In this document: positions 1 through 5,626 of the stretch, one piece after another
Numbering within the stretch: the stretch's first letter is position 1
Layout of the letters: each line of letters begins with the position of its first letter
Assembly: GCA_023434425.1 (NCBI GenBank)
Contig: JAEYSS010000192.1
Span: 1-12,762 of the forward strand
Origin: Pseudomonadota bacterium
GTDB taxonomy: Bacteria; Pseudomonadota; Alphaproteobacteria; Ferrovibrionales; Ferrovibrionaceae
Length of the DNA stretch: 12,762 bases
Reading direction: 5' to 3'
Notes under the pieces: generated by a model
What the model was told of the DNA's origin: nothing
The model's input: the letters and a program-made list of their open reading frames with translations, nothing else
The model's database searches: none
Translations under genes and position numbers: made by a program

Positions 1-1959
1 GCGCTGCGCAAGTTCGCGGACCTCTTGAGCAACGACGGCAAAGCCTTTGCCTGCCTCGCCAGCGCGTGCCGCTTCAACACCAGCGTTTAGCGCCAGCAGG
101 TTGGTCTGGAAGGCGATCTCATCGATCAGCCCGACAATGTCGCCGATCTTGCGTGCGCTATCCTCGATCTGCGTCACGGCCGTCACCGCCTCGGCCACCA
201 CGCTGCCGCCCTTCTCGGCCGTATCGCGCGCCGCCACCGCCAGCTGGTTGGCGGCCTGGGCATTGTCGGCATTCTGCTTCACCGTCGCCGTCACCTCGTG
301 CATCGACGCCGCGGTCTCTTCCAGCGCCGCCGCCTGGCTCTCCGTGCGCTGCGCCAGATCCTGGCTGCCCGTCGAGATCTCCGCCGAGGCGTCGCGGACG
401 GTATTGGCGCTCTGGGCGATCTGGCGCATCGCATCGGCCAGCGTTTCGCCCGCGCTATTCACATCGCCCTGCAGCTTGGCGAAGACGCCGTGATACGCAC
501 CGTCGACGCGGCGGGTGAGATCGCCAGCCGCAAGTCCAGCCAGCACGCCGCCGACTTCGGTGACCGCAGCGTTGATTGCATCGAGCAGGCGGTTGATGCC
601 ATCGCCCAGCCGCACGGCGACGCCATCGAGCGGCGCCGTGTCGATGCGCTGCTGCAGGTCGCCGGCCGCGGCCGCCGCCACGATCTCGCCGACGGCACGA
701 TCGAGCAGGGCCTCCTGTTCGGCGCGCGTGCGCTCGGCGCTGCGCCGCTCGTCGTCCACGGCCTGGCGCAGCTGTTCGTTCTCGGTGCCGTTCTGCTTGA
801 ACACCGCGACAGCGCCTGCCATGCGGCCGATTTCGTCGCCGCGCTGCAGACCCGGCACGATGGCGCTGAAATCGCCGCGCGCCAGCACCGCCATCGCCTG
901 CGTCAGGGCCGCGATGGGATTGGCGATGTTGCGGCCGATCAGCCAGGCGAACACGATGCCGGTCAGCAGGGCGGCGGCCGACACCGCCAGAACGGTGACG
1001 AAGGTGGTTTCGAACGCCGTAACGGCGTTGTCGCGTTCGCGCGACAGCGTCTCGGCCTGGCTGGCCTTGACCTGCTCGATTTTCTCGACGATCTGGCCGA
1101 TCTCCTGCTCGATCTCCTGATAGACCAGCCGGTTGATGTCGCCGGCCGCGGCGGCGGCGGCGAGAATGCCGGCCTCATACTGCTTGGCGAAGCCTTCGGA
1201 TTCGGTCGCAAGCTTCTGCAGGCTGTCGTCATCCAGCACGGTCTTCAGGTCTTCGATCATGTCGACGAAGGTGCCGACCTTGCCGCGCGCCTCGTTGGCC
1301 ATCGCCATATCGCCAATGGCGACGAAGCGGGTGGCCGCGACGCGGATCTCGGAGAACGCGTCGAGCACCAGGCCGGCCTCGCTGGCGGTGGCGAAATCCT
1401 GCTTCTTGTTGGCAGCCTTCACCAGCTGCACCAGGCTGTCGCGCGCGCGCGGACCGTAGACATCGAGCTGGCTGCCGGTGATGGTTTTCAGCGTGTTGCG
1501 CGCGGTGATCGCCTGCGCCAGTTTCGCGAAGGCGCTCCTGAGCTGCGGCACGGCCTCGGCCAGCGTCGCACGCCGCTGCGGATCGCGCACATCCGAGACC
1601 AGACCGTCGAGGGTTTCGGTCATCCGCGGTTCGAGCCGGCGCGTGGCCAGCAGGCCGCGCGGATCGTCGCGCTCGATATACAGCAGCAGGTTGCGACGCA
1701 GATCCAGCATGTCGCGTTCGAACTGCTCCAGGCGCTGGTTGTTGCCGGTGATGCGATCATAGGTGCCGAAAGCGCTGCGACCGGTCTGCACGCCATAGAC
1801 GGCAGCGGCGGCAACCATCACCAGCAGCCCAAGCGCGACACCGAAGCCGAGCGCGATGCGGGCGCGGATGCCGAGGCGGCCGAACCACACCACCAGCGGC
1901 GGCGGAGTACGCCGTGTGGCGTCGGGCGCAATGTCGGGGGCGGAATCGGATACGGCCAT
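1..1959 (-). CDS. Methyl-accepting chemotaxis protein (3' end beyond window)
   Basis: Transmembrane chemoreceptor that signals through CheW/CheA to the flagellar motor. Reading the minus strand from ATG at 1959 gives 653 codons with no stop; the C-terminus is off the left edge. In order: a short cytoplasmic N-terminus; TM1 at about residues 34-56; a helix-rich, presumably periplasmic sensor region to about 316, compatible with a helical bimodular (HBM)-type domain but not assigned with certainty; TM2 at about 318-338; HAMP 1 with NPI near its start and DEIGRMA near its end; a second HAMP-like unit with repeated GDL(Q/T)-R-(I/V)D; then the signalling domain. The last 40 visible residues (614-653) are the diagnostic hairpin tip, including EIAFQTNLLALNAGVEAARA and GKGFAVVAQEVRELAQR. 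A GGAG site at 1968-1971 sits 8 bases before the start. Ligand unknown. A 23-codon ORF lies upstream on the same strand. Confidence 0.96.
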   Translation of the reverse strand, partial: MAVSDSAPDIAPDATRRTPPPLVVWFGRLGIRARIALGFGVALGLLVMVAAAAVYGVQTGRSAFGTYDRITGNNQRLEQFERDMLDLRRNLLLYIERDDPRGLLATRRLEPRMTETLDGLVSDVRDPQRRATLAEAVPQLRSAFAKLAQAITARNTLKTITGSQLDVYGPRARDSLVQLVKAANKKQDFATASEAGLVLDAFSEIRVAATRFVAIGDMAMANEARGKVGTFVDMIEDLKTVLDDDSLQKLATESEGFAKQYEAGILAAAAAAGDINRLVYQEIEQEIGQIVEKIEQVKASQAETLSRERDNAVTAFETTFVTVLAVSAAALLTGIVFAWLIGRNIANPIAALTQAMAVLARGDFSAIVPGLQRGDEIGRMAGAVAVFKQNGTENEQLRQAVDDERRSAERTRAEQEALLDRAVGEIVAAAAAGDLQQRIDTAPLDGVAVRLGDGINRLLDAINAAVTEVGGVLAGLAAGDLTRRVDGAYHGVFAKLQGDVNSAGETLADAMRQIAQSANTVRDASAEISTGSQDLAQRTESQAAALEETAASMHEVTATVKQNADNAQAANQLAVAARDTAEKGGSVVAEAVTAVTQIEDSARKIGDIVGLIDEIAFQTNLLALNAGVEAARAGEAGKGFAVVAQEVRELAQR

Positions 1960-2039
1960 CGCTTGAACTCCATAAACTGCGGCCGGACCGGCCGGACTGA
2001 CGACGAAACAGGATTGCGGAGGACGGGGAAGGATACGGG

Positions 2040-2111
2040 TCAGACGGCGCGGCGACCGGTTCGGCCACCTGGCATGTCAGGCGGGGTGGTCGGGCTGCTC
2101 TGGCGATCCAT
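2040..2111 (-). CDS. Possible 23-residue leader peptide upstream of chemoreceptor
   Basis: ATG at 2109-2111 on the minus strand, TGA at 2040-2042. The peptide is MDRQSSPTTPPDMPGGRTGR followed by RAV: polar, Pro/Gly/Arg-rich, without a membrane segment. What makes it worth listing is the ribosome binding site: AAGGAG (plus-strand 2119-2124) sits 7 bases before the ATG, which is better than the site of most full-length genes in this window. Its stop lies 80 bases before the chemoreceptor start, so it would be in that mRNA's leader if transcription begins farther upstream. Composition suggests no amino-acid attenuator (no run of a single scarce residue). It could be a regulatory uORF, a small protein, or a remnant of an upstream start. 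I do not recognise it. Confidence 0.35.
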   Translation of the reverse strand: MDRQSSPTTPPDMPGGRTGRRAV

Positions 2112-2344
2112 GCGGAGACTCCTTCGCGCGACTGGCGCTTGCTGGCTGGCGGCCTGTTCTGGCAGGCCGTGAAGCCCTGTCTCCGGCGTTCCCCGGCACA
2201 CCCTCGCCAGAGCCGGCGCGGCGGTCAAGCGGCTGCGCCAGTCCTGCGTTACCAAAATTTTAGAATCATCGCGCTCAGCGCGAAACGCCACCGGAAACCT
2301 GCCGACGCAATGGTTGTCCCGGGTGGTAAACCATTCTCGCTGAA

Positions 2345-2360
2345 GGCGGATTTGTCCGCC
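2345..2360. repeat. Small perfect hairpin, GGCGGA-TTTG-TCCGCC
   Basis: Six-base arms with a four-base loop in the divergent region. No T-run follows on either strand, so it is not a standard terminator. It could fold in a leader RNA of either divergent gene; no function can be assigned. Confidence 0.4.
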
Positions 2361-2406
2361 GGCGAATTCCGGTAAGTCTAGGAAATGCAGCAGCTTTAGT
2401 CCGAAC

Positions 2407-2418
2407 TGCAAATTTGCA
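2407..2418. promoter_or_regulatory. Perfect 12-bp palindrome, candidate operator for the XRE gene
   Basis: TGCAAATTTGCA is its own reverse complement and lies 71 bases before the XRE start at 2489, in an AT-rich patch of an otherwise GC-rich sequence. XRE/Cro-type proteins bind such dyads as dimers and often control their own gene, so autoregulation is a natural guess. A TTGCAA hexamer (2414-2419) overlaps the right half and resembles a -35 element, but I could not find a convincing -10 at 16-18 bases from it. Confidence 0.35.
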
Positions 2419-2488
2419 ACCCGGTAGCAGCCGCTGGCAACTAATGGTAAAAACACTACATCGAATACTTGTAGGAGCTTCATTTGTG

Positions 2489-2962
2489 ATGGAGAAGTCC
2501 ATGCGTAAACCGAACCCGTACGACGCCCATGTCGGCGCCCGGCTGCGCGCCTGCCGTACCCTGGCCGGTTTCAGCCAGGAACGTCTTGGCGCTTCGGTCA
2601 GCCTGAGCTTCCAGCAGATTCAGAAATACGAGAAGGGCCTGAACCGCATCGGCGCCAGCCGCCTGCAGCAGTTCGCCCAGATCCTGAATGTGCCGCCGTC
2701 CTACTTCTTCGAGGACATGCCCGGCATCGAGCAGCAGCCGACCGCGCGGCCCGAACATGCCGTCGTGTCGGAGATCGAGCAGGACAAGAGCCCGGTGTCG
2801 CGCCGCCAGGCGCTCGAACTGGTGCGCAACTTCGGCAAGATCACCGACCCGATGGTGCGTGACCGCATCTTCCAGCTGATCAAGGCCGCCGCCGCCTCGT
2901 ACAGCGGCAAGCCTGAAGACGGGGAAGGTGGCGACGACGCGCCGCCGGCCGTCGAGGCGTAA
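2489..2962 (+). CDS. XRE-family helix-turn-helix transcriptional regulator (157 aa)
   Basis: DNA-binding regulator of a type common in alphaproteobacteria. An HTH_3 domain occupies roughly residues 16-72: VGARLRACR, then the recognition-helix region FSQERLGASVSLSFQQIQKYEKGLNRIG, then RLQQFAQILNVPPSYFF. The rest (about 80-135) has conserved-looking blocks SRRQALELVRNF and DRIFQLIKAAA, followed by an acidic, Pro/Ala-rich tail. Two starts are possible: ATG 2489 (AGGAG at 2473-2477, 11 bases away) and ATG 2501 (GGAG at 2491-2494, 6 bases away, giving MRKPNPYDAHVGARL). The second agrees with how relatives usually begin, so the protein may be 153 aa. A strong terminator follows at 2989, so the gene is probably monocistronic. 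Target genes are unknown. Confidence 0.93.
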   Translation: MEKSMRKPNPYDAHVGARLRACRTLAGFSQERLGASVSLSFQQIQKYEKGLNRIGASRLQQFAQILNVPPSYFFEDMPGIEQQPTARPEHAVVSEIEQDKSPVSRRQALELVRNFGKITDPMVRDRIFQLIKAAAASYSGKPEDGEGGDDAPPAVEA

Positions 2963-2988
2963 GCGCACCGTAACCGCGCTGTGACTAC

Positions 2989-3018
2989 AAACCGGGCCGG
3001 TAACGGCCCGGTTTTTTT
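2989..3018 (+). terminator. Rho-independent terminator after the XRE gene
   Basis: AAACCGGGCC (2989-2998), loop GGTAAC, then GGCCCGGTTT (3005-3014), running into seven consecutive T (3012-3018). Ten paired bases, GC-rich base, short loop and U-tract make this the clearest terminator in the window. It sits 26 bases after the XRE stop and isolates it from the next gene. Confidence 0.93.
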
Positions 3019-3033
3019 ATTGCGCTGCGGTTT

Positions 3034-3049
3034 TCCTTATCCGTAAGGA
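3034..3049. promoter_or_regulatory. Inverted repeat TCCTTA-N4-TAAGGA upstream of acyltransferase
   Basis: Perfect 6-base arms with a TCCG centre, between the terminator at 2989-3018 and a TATAAT box at 3096. Position about 46 bases upstream of the -10 would suit an activator site. With no T-run it does not look like a terminator. The binding protein is unknown. Confidence 0.3.
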
Positions 3050-3095
3050 CTACAACCAAAGCGCATCCATCCCGCTGCGTCTTTAACCGCAGGTG

Positions 3096-3101
3096 TATAA
3101 T
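3096..3101 (+). promoter_or_regulatory. Perfect TATAAT -10 box for the gene at 3135
   Basis: A consensus TATAAT stands 33 bases before the ATG at 3135. Transcription would begin near 3108, giving a leader of about 27 bases containing the ACGGAGG site at 3123-3129. No -35 resembling TTGACA is visible at 16-18 bases upstream (CGCTGC lies there), so the promoter may depend on an activator. Confidence 0.5.
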
Positions 3102-3134
3102 CTGCCTCCGTCAACCTAAGCCACGGAGGCAAGC

Positions 3135-3950
3135 ATGACCTATCACTCCCGTATTCAGACCACTGCATTCCGGCGCTTGCCGGACCAGATCACCCTGCAG
3201 CACGGCCCCCGCGAAGAGCTGGGCCGTTTTTTTCTGACCGCCGACAAGGCCGCCCGCGACCGCGGCGTGACGCTGACGCTCAGCACGGATTTCGAACTGC
3301 TGCGCGAAGTGAATGCCCGCAACCAGGGCAGCTGGCACGGCCTGGCGCCGAGCTTTGACTGCGCCTATGGCGGTATCGACCGCAAATGCGGTTTCTGGCT
3401 GATCGGCCGCGACGACATGGGCGACATCGTCACCACGCAGGCGGCGCGGGTCTTCGACACCGGCGCCGAAACGCTGAAGGACTACCTGACCAGCCTGCGG
3501 CTGTTCTATCCGCGCCCTGCGGAGCAGAAGCAGCCCGGCGAACACTGCCTGGTCGAAACGCCGGGCGCATCGCATCTGCGCGGCCGGATCGTGTATTCCG
3601 GCGGAACCTGGATCCATCCGGACTACCGCAAGCGCCTGATGCCGATGATTCTGCCACGCATCAGCCGTGCGCTGGCGCTGACCCTGTGGGACAGCGAATT
3701 CACCTTCAGCATGGTCAGCCATGCGCTGGTCAGCAAGGGCGTGGCGACGGCCTACGGCTATCGCAACATCGAGTCAGGGATCCGCTGGATGAATTCGGAA
3801 ACCGAACTGCGCCTGGATGGCACGCTGGTCTGGATGGATCGCCACGAACAGCTGGCCGACATGGCCCGCTTCGACGATCTGCTCGACGGTGCCGGTGAGG
3901 CCCGCACGATCTCCAGGCAGCCGGAGATCACACAGCGCGCGCTCAACTGA
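3135..3950 (+). CDS. GNAT-like acyltransferase-fold protein (271 aa), substrate unknown
   Basis: Soluble protein with no signal peptide or membrane segment. The middle reads like a GNAT fold: STDFELLREVNARNQGSWHG (50-69), FWLIGRDDMGDIVTTQAARVFD (strand-rich, 88-109), TLKDYLTSLRLFY (113-125), and a motif-A-like stretch GGTWIHPDYRKRLMPMILPR (156-175). In a GNAT that last stretch would be the acyl-CoA pyrophosphate loop, although the classical Q/R-x-x-G-x-G/A is not intact here. I recall similar proteins in alphaproteobacteria annotated only as hypothetical or GNAT-like. The ACGGAGG site 5 bases before the ATG and the TATAAT box suggest good expression. It is a single-gene unit, convergent with the gene ending at 3996, so context does not reveal its substrate. 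Confidence 0.88.
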   Translation: MTYHSRIQTTAFRRLPDQITLQHGPREELGRFFLTADKAARDRGVTLTLSTDFELLREVNARNQGSWHGLAPSFDCAYGGIDRKCGFWLIGRDDMGDIVTTQAARVFDTGAETLKDYLTSLRLFYPRPAEQKQPGEHCLVETPGASHLRGRIVYSGGTWIHPDYRKRLMPMILPRISRALALTLWDSEFTFSMVSHALVSKGVATAYGYRNIESGIRWMNSETELRLDGTLVWMDRHEQLADMARFDDLLDGAGEARTISRQPEITQRALN

Positions 3951-3975
3951 ATGGAATGAGTCTGAGAACATGCGA

Positions 3976-4018
3976 GCAGTGCCCGGCCTGCAGCCTCAAT
4001 GCTGCGGCTGGGCACTGC
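3976..4018. terminator. Long hairpin between convergent genes, candidate bidirectional terminator
   Basis: GCAGTGCCC (3976-3984) pairs perfectly with GGGCACTGC (4010-4018). Inside, G-C pairs continue with one G-U and a single bulged T (3989), to a CTCAAT loop at 3995-4000, about 18 pairs in all. The hairpin begins 25 bases after the plus-strand stop and includes the stop and last codons of the minus-strand gene (3996). Neither side has a T-run, so it may act with Rho or protect mRNA 3' ends rather than terminate by itself. Confidence 0.6.
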
Positions 4019-4874
4019 CGACATTCAGTGGGATGGAAATGTTCTGATTGATCAGCGAACTGCCAGTCAGCAATGTGCCGCCGGCAGGCAGGCGCCAGCG
4101 CAGGATCACGCGCTGATAGCGGCGACGGCGCGCATCGTAGCCGGGCTCGTCGATGATCGCGTCAATGTCGTCGATCTGCGGCGCACCATGCTGCAGGCTG
4201 TGCCGGTAGGCCTCCGCCACCCAGCGGCCATAGGCGCGATCGGGCTGATCCTCGATGCGGCGGCGGCTCTGGCCGTGGTGGAAGGAAAAGTTGTCGTAGA
4301 CGGTGAAGCCGGCGCCGCTGTTGTCGACATAGAGCTGGCCGTCATCGCCCGGCTGCAGCAGCACGGTGCGTTCGGCAAGGCCGCTGTTCTTCAGAAAACG
4401 CTGCACCGGCGCCGAGAATTCGCCTGACTCGAAACGCCATAATTCGAAAATGCTGGTCAGCGCCGGCGGTGCGGTGAACAGCCAGTCATAAGGCAGCTGC
4501 GGTACGCGAATGAACTGGTCGCGCATGCGCGCCTCGCGCAGCGGCGCGAGTTCCTCCAGACGTGCGAGCAGCGGCTCGGCCTCGATATAGGCTTCTTCCA
4601 GCCAGCCGCTGGCGAAAAAGACCAGGCCGACCGGGCGGCTGGCAATCGCCTTCTGCAGATACGGCTTGAGCGACGTCACCGCAGCCTCGCTCACCATGCC
4701 GGCGCGGAACTGCAGCAGCGTGACCTCTTTGTCGACCACCAGCCAGACATAGCCGAGATTGCGCGCGGCATAGCCGGCCAGATCGAAATCGGGATCGGTA
4801 TAGCCCAGCTTTTCAGCCAGAGTGCCGGAGGGCCAGCGCCACCAATGCCCTTGCGGGTCGATGAGATAATTCAT
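3996..4874 (-). CDS. Hypothetical protein with PAS-like C-terminal half (292 aa)
   Basis: Not a protein I can name. It is soluble, with no signal peptide, and opens with MNYLIDPQGHWWRW. Residues 35-115 look like an alpha/beta module (GYVWLVVDKEVTLLQF; PVGLVFFASGWLEEAY). Residues 130-165 include PPALTSIFELWRF and APVQRFLKNSG. From about 180 to 275 the pattern is PAS-like: LYVDNSGAGFTVYDNFSF, then AYGRWVAEAYRHSLQHGAPQ, then RRRRYQRVILRWRLPAGG and TLLTGSSLI. This resembles the C-terminal part of alphaproteobacterial PAS-type sensor proteins, but no output domain is attached, so a sensory role is only a guess. AGGGG stands 6 bases before the ATG, and a good promoter lies upstream (4912-4940). It is a single-gene unit, divergent from hslVU. 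Confidence 0.85.
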   Translation of the reverse strand: MNYLIDPQGHWWRWPSGTLAEKLGYTDPDFDLAGYAARNLGYVWLVVDKEVTLLQFRAGMVSEAAVTSLKPYLQKAIASRPVGLVFFASGWLEEAYIEAEPLLARLEELAPLREARMRDQFIRVPQLPYDWLFTAPPALTSIFELWRFESGEFSAPVQRFLKNSGLAERTVLLQPGDDGQLYVDNSGAGFTVYDNFSFHHGQSRRRIEDQPDRAYGRWVAEAYRHSLQHGAPQIDDIDAIIDEPGYDARRRRYQRVILRWRLPAGGTLLTGSSLINQNISIPLNVGSAQPQH

Positions 4875-4889
4875 TCAATACCCCTGTCG

Positions 4890-4902
4890 GGCCTGCCAGG
4901 CC
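4890..4902. promoter_or_regulatory. Palindrome GGCCTG-C-CAGGCC in leader of the 292-aa gene
   Basis: Perfect 6-base arms around one base, located just downstream of the predicted transcription start (about 4905, minus strand) and upstream of the AGGGG ribosome site. A repressor bound here would block the promoter at 4912-4940. GC-rich palindromes arise by chance in such DNA, so the call is tentative. Confidence 0.35.
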
Positions 4903-4911
4903 GACCGCCAA

Positions 4912-4940
4912 ATTTTACGGTAGCGCCTGAGCTAAGTCGA
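4912..4940 (-). promoter_or_regulatory. Vegetative-type promoter for the 292-aa gene
   Basis: On the minus strand, TCGACT (plus 4935-4940, 4 of 6 matches to TTGACA) is followed after exactly 17 bases by TAAAAT (plus 4912-4917, 5 of 6 matches to TATAAT). Transcription would start near 4905, leaving a leader of about 31 bases before the ATG at 4874. Confidence 0.55.
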
Positions 4941-5042
4941 GGGGGCTGACCGCAACCCGGCGGCACAGCCCCGCGATCCGGTTGCATAGACCGCCGGTTG
5001 TGGTCATCGTCACAGGTCGCATTACGGGCGCAAATCGCGCGG

Positions 5043-5071
5043 CTTGCAGCCAGAGGTTCGCGCCCCTACAT
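5043..5071 (+). promoter_or_regulatory. Heat-shock (RpoH/sigma-32-like) promoter for hslVU
   Basis: CTTGCAG at 5043-5049, then 13 bases, then CCCCTACAT at 5063-5071. The sigma-32 pattern is a CTTGAAA-type -35 with a CCCCAT-type -10 at this spacing, and alphaproteobacterial RpoH accepts related forms (CTTG with a C-Y-TAT-type -10). The start of transcription would be near 5077-5079, leaving about 27 bases to the hslV ATG with GAGG (5091-5094) inside. hslVU is a classical heat-shock operon, so sequence and expectation agree. Confidence 0.65.
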
Positions 5072-5104
5072 GACTGTCCATTCCGATACCGAGGCTTCCC
5101 CATC

Positions 5105-5626
5105 ATGACGACAATTATTGCTGTCCGGAAGGACAACCAGATCGTTCTGGCCGGCGATGGCCAGGTCAGCCTGGGTCAGACCGTGATCAAGTCGAATGCG
5201 CGCAAGGTGCGCCGCCTCGGCGACGGCTCTGTCGTGGCCGGTTTCGCCGGAGCAACCGCCGACGCCTTCACCCTGTTCGAACGGCTCGAAGCCAAGCTGG
5301 AGCGCTATCCGAACCAGCTGGCGCGCGCCTGCGTCGAACTCGCCAAGGACTGGCGCACCGACCGCTATCTGCGCCGCCTGGAAGCGATGATGGCAGTGGC
5401 CGACAAATCCGTCTCGCTGGTGCTGACCGGCACCGGCGATGTGCTGGAACCCGAAGACGGCCTGATCGGCATCGGTTCCGGCGGCAATTACGCGCTTGCC
5501 GCCGCACGCGCGCTGATCGACCGCGACGACATGGATGCCGAAGCGATCGCGCGCAAAAGCCTGCAGATCGCCGCCGATATCTGCGTCTACACCAATGGCA
5601 ACATCATTGTTGAAAAGCTGACATGA
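5105..5626 (+). CDS. hslV: HslV, proteolytic subunit of the HslUV (ClpYQ) ATP-dependent protease
   Basis: Cytoplasmic threonine peptidase of the proteasome-beta type; two stacked HslV hexamer rings degrade proteins unfolded by HslU. The protein is 173 aa, the usual family size. After Met removal the N-terminus is TTIIAVRKDN, placing the catalytic Thr at residue 2. Other family features: AGDGQVSLGQTV with the conserved Asp (residue 18), Lys-34 (mature Lys-33) in SNARKVRRL, AGFAGATADAFTLFERLEAKLE, and IGIGSGGNYALAAARAL. The start at ATG 5105 is set by the Thr requirement, by GAGG at 5091-5094 and by the predicted heat-shock transcription start. The stop overlaps the hslU start by 4 bases (ATGA), indicating translational coupling. 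Many alphaproteobacterial relatives instead have a short N-terminal extension before TTI; here the corresponding DNA is out of frame. Confidence 0.98.
   Translation: MTTIIAVRKDNQIVLAGDGQVSLGQTVIKSNARKVRRLGDGSVVAGFAGATADAFTLFERLEAKLERYPNQLARACVELAKDWRTDRYLRRLEAMMAVADKSVSLVLTGTGDVLEPEDGLIGIGSGGNYALAAARALIDRDDMDAEAIARKSLQIAADICVYTNGNIIVEKLT

Larger units (their letters stand above)
1960..2488. other. Divergent intergenic region, chemoreceptor / XRE regulator
   Basis: These 529 bases separate the minus-strand chemoreceptor from the plus-strand XRE gene. They hold a 23-codon leader ORF (2040-2111, minus), a GGCGGA/TCCGCC hairpin (2345-2360), a TGGT-AA-ACCA inverted repeat near 2322-2333 and a perfect palindrome TGCAAATTTGCA (2407-2418). 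I looked for a sigma-28 type promoter in front of the chemoreceptor: a TAAAG occurs on the minus strand at 2394-2398, but no GCCGATAA follows at the right distance. Longer open frames here have no good ribosome binding site and no recognisable protein, so I treat them as chance. Confidence 0.6.

Noticed and set aside
1141..1163. GCC/GCG run near 1141-1163
   Set aside because: It encodes an Ala run in the chemoreceptor's helical sensor in frame; ordinary GC-rich codon use, not a functional repeat.
298..2172. 624-codon plus-strand open frame opposite the chemoreceptor
   Set aside because: It is antisense to an unmistakable chemoreceptor and arises from GC-rich third positions; the protein is His/Arg/Gly-rich with no family.
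2371..2398. Possible sigma-28 flagellar promoter for the chemoreceptor (TAAAG on the minus strand)
   Set aside because: The GCCGATAA-type -10 expected about 15 bases downstream is absent.
2040..2483. 147-codon minus-strand frame in the divergent region
   Set aside because: Only its last 23 codons follow a good ribosome site; the upstream part has no start signal and no recognisable sequence, so I kept only the short ORF at 2040-2111.
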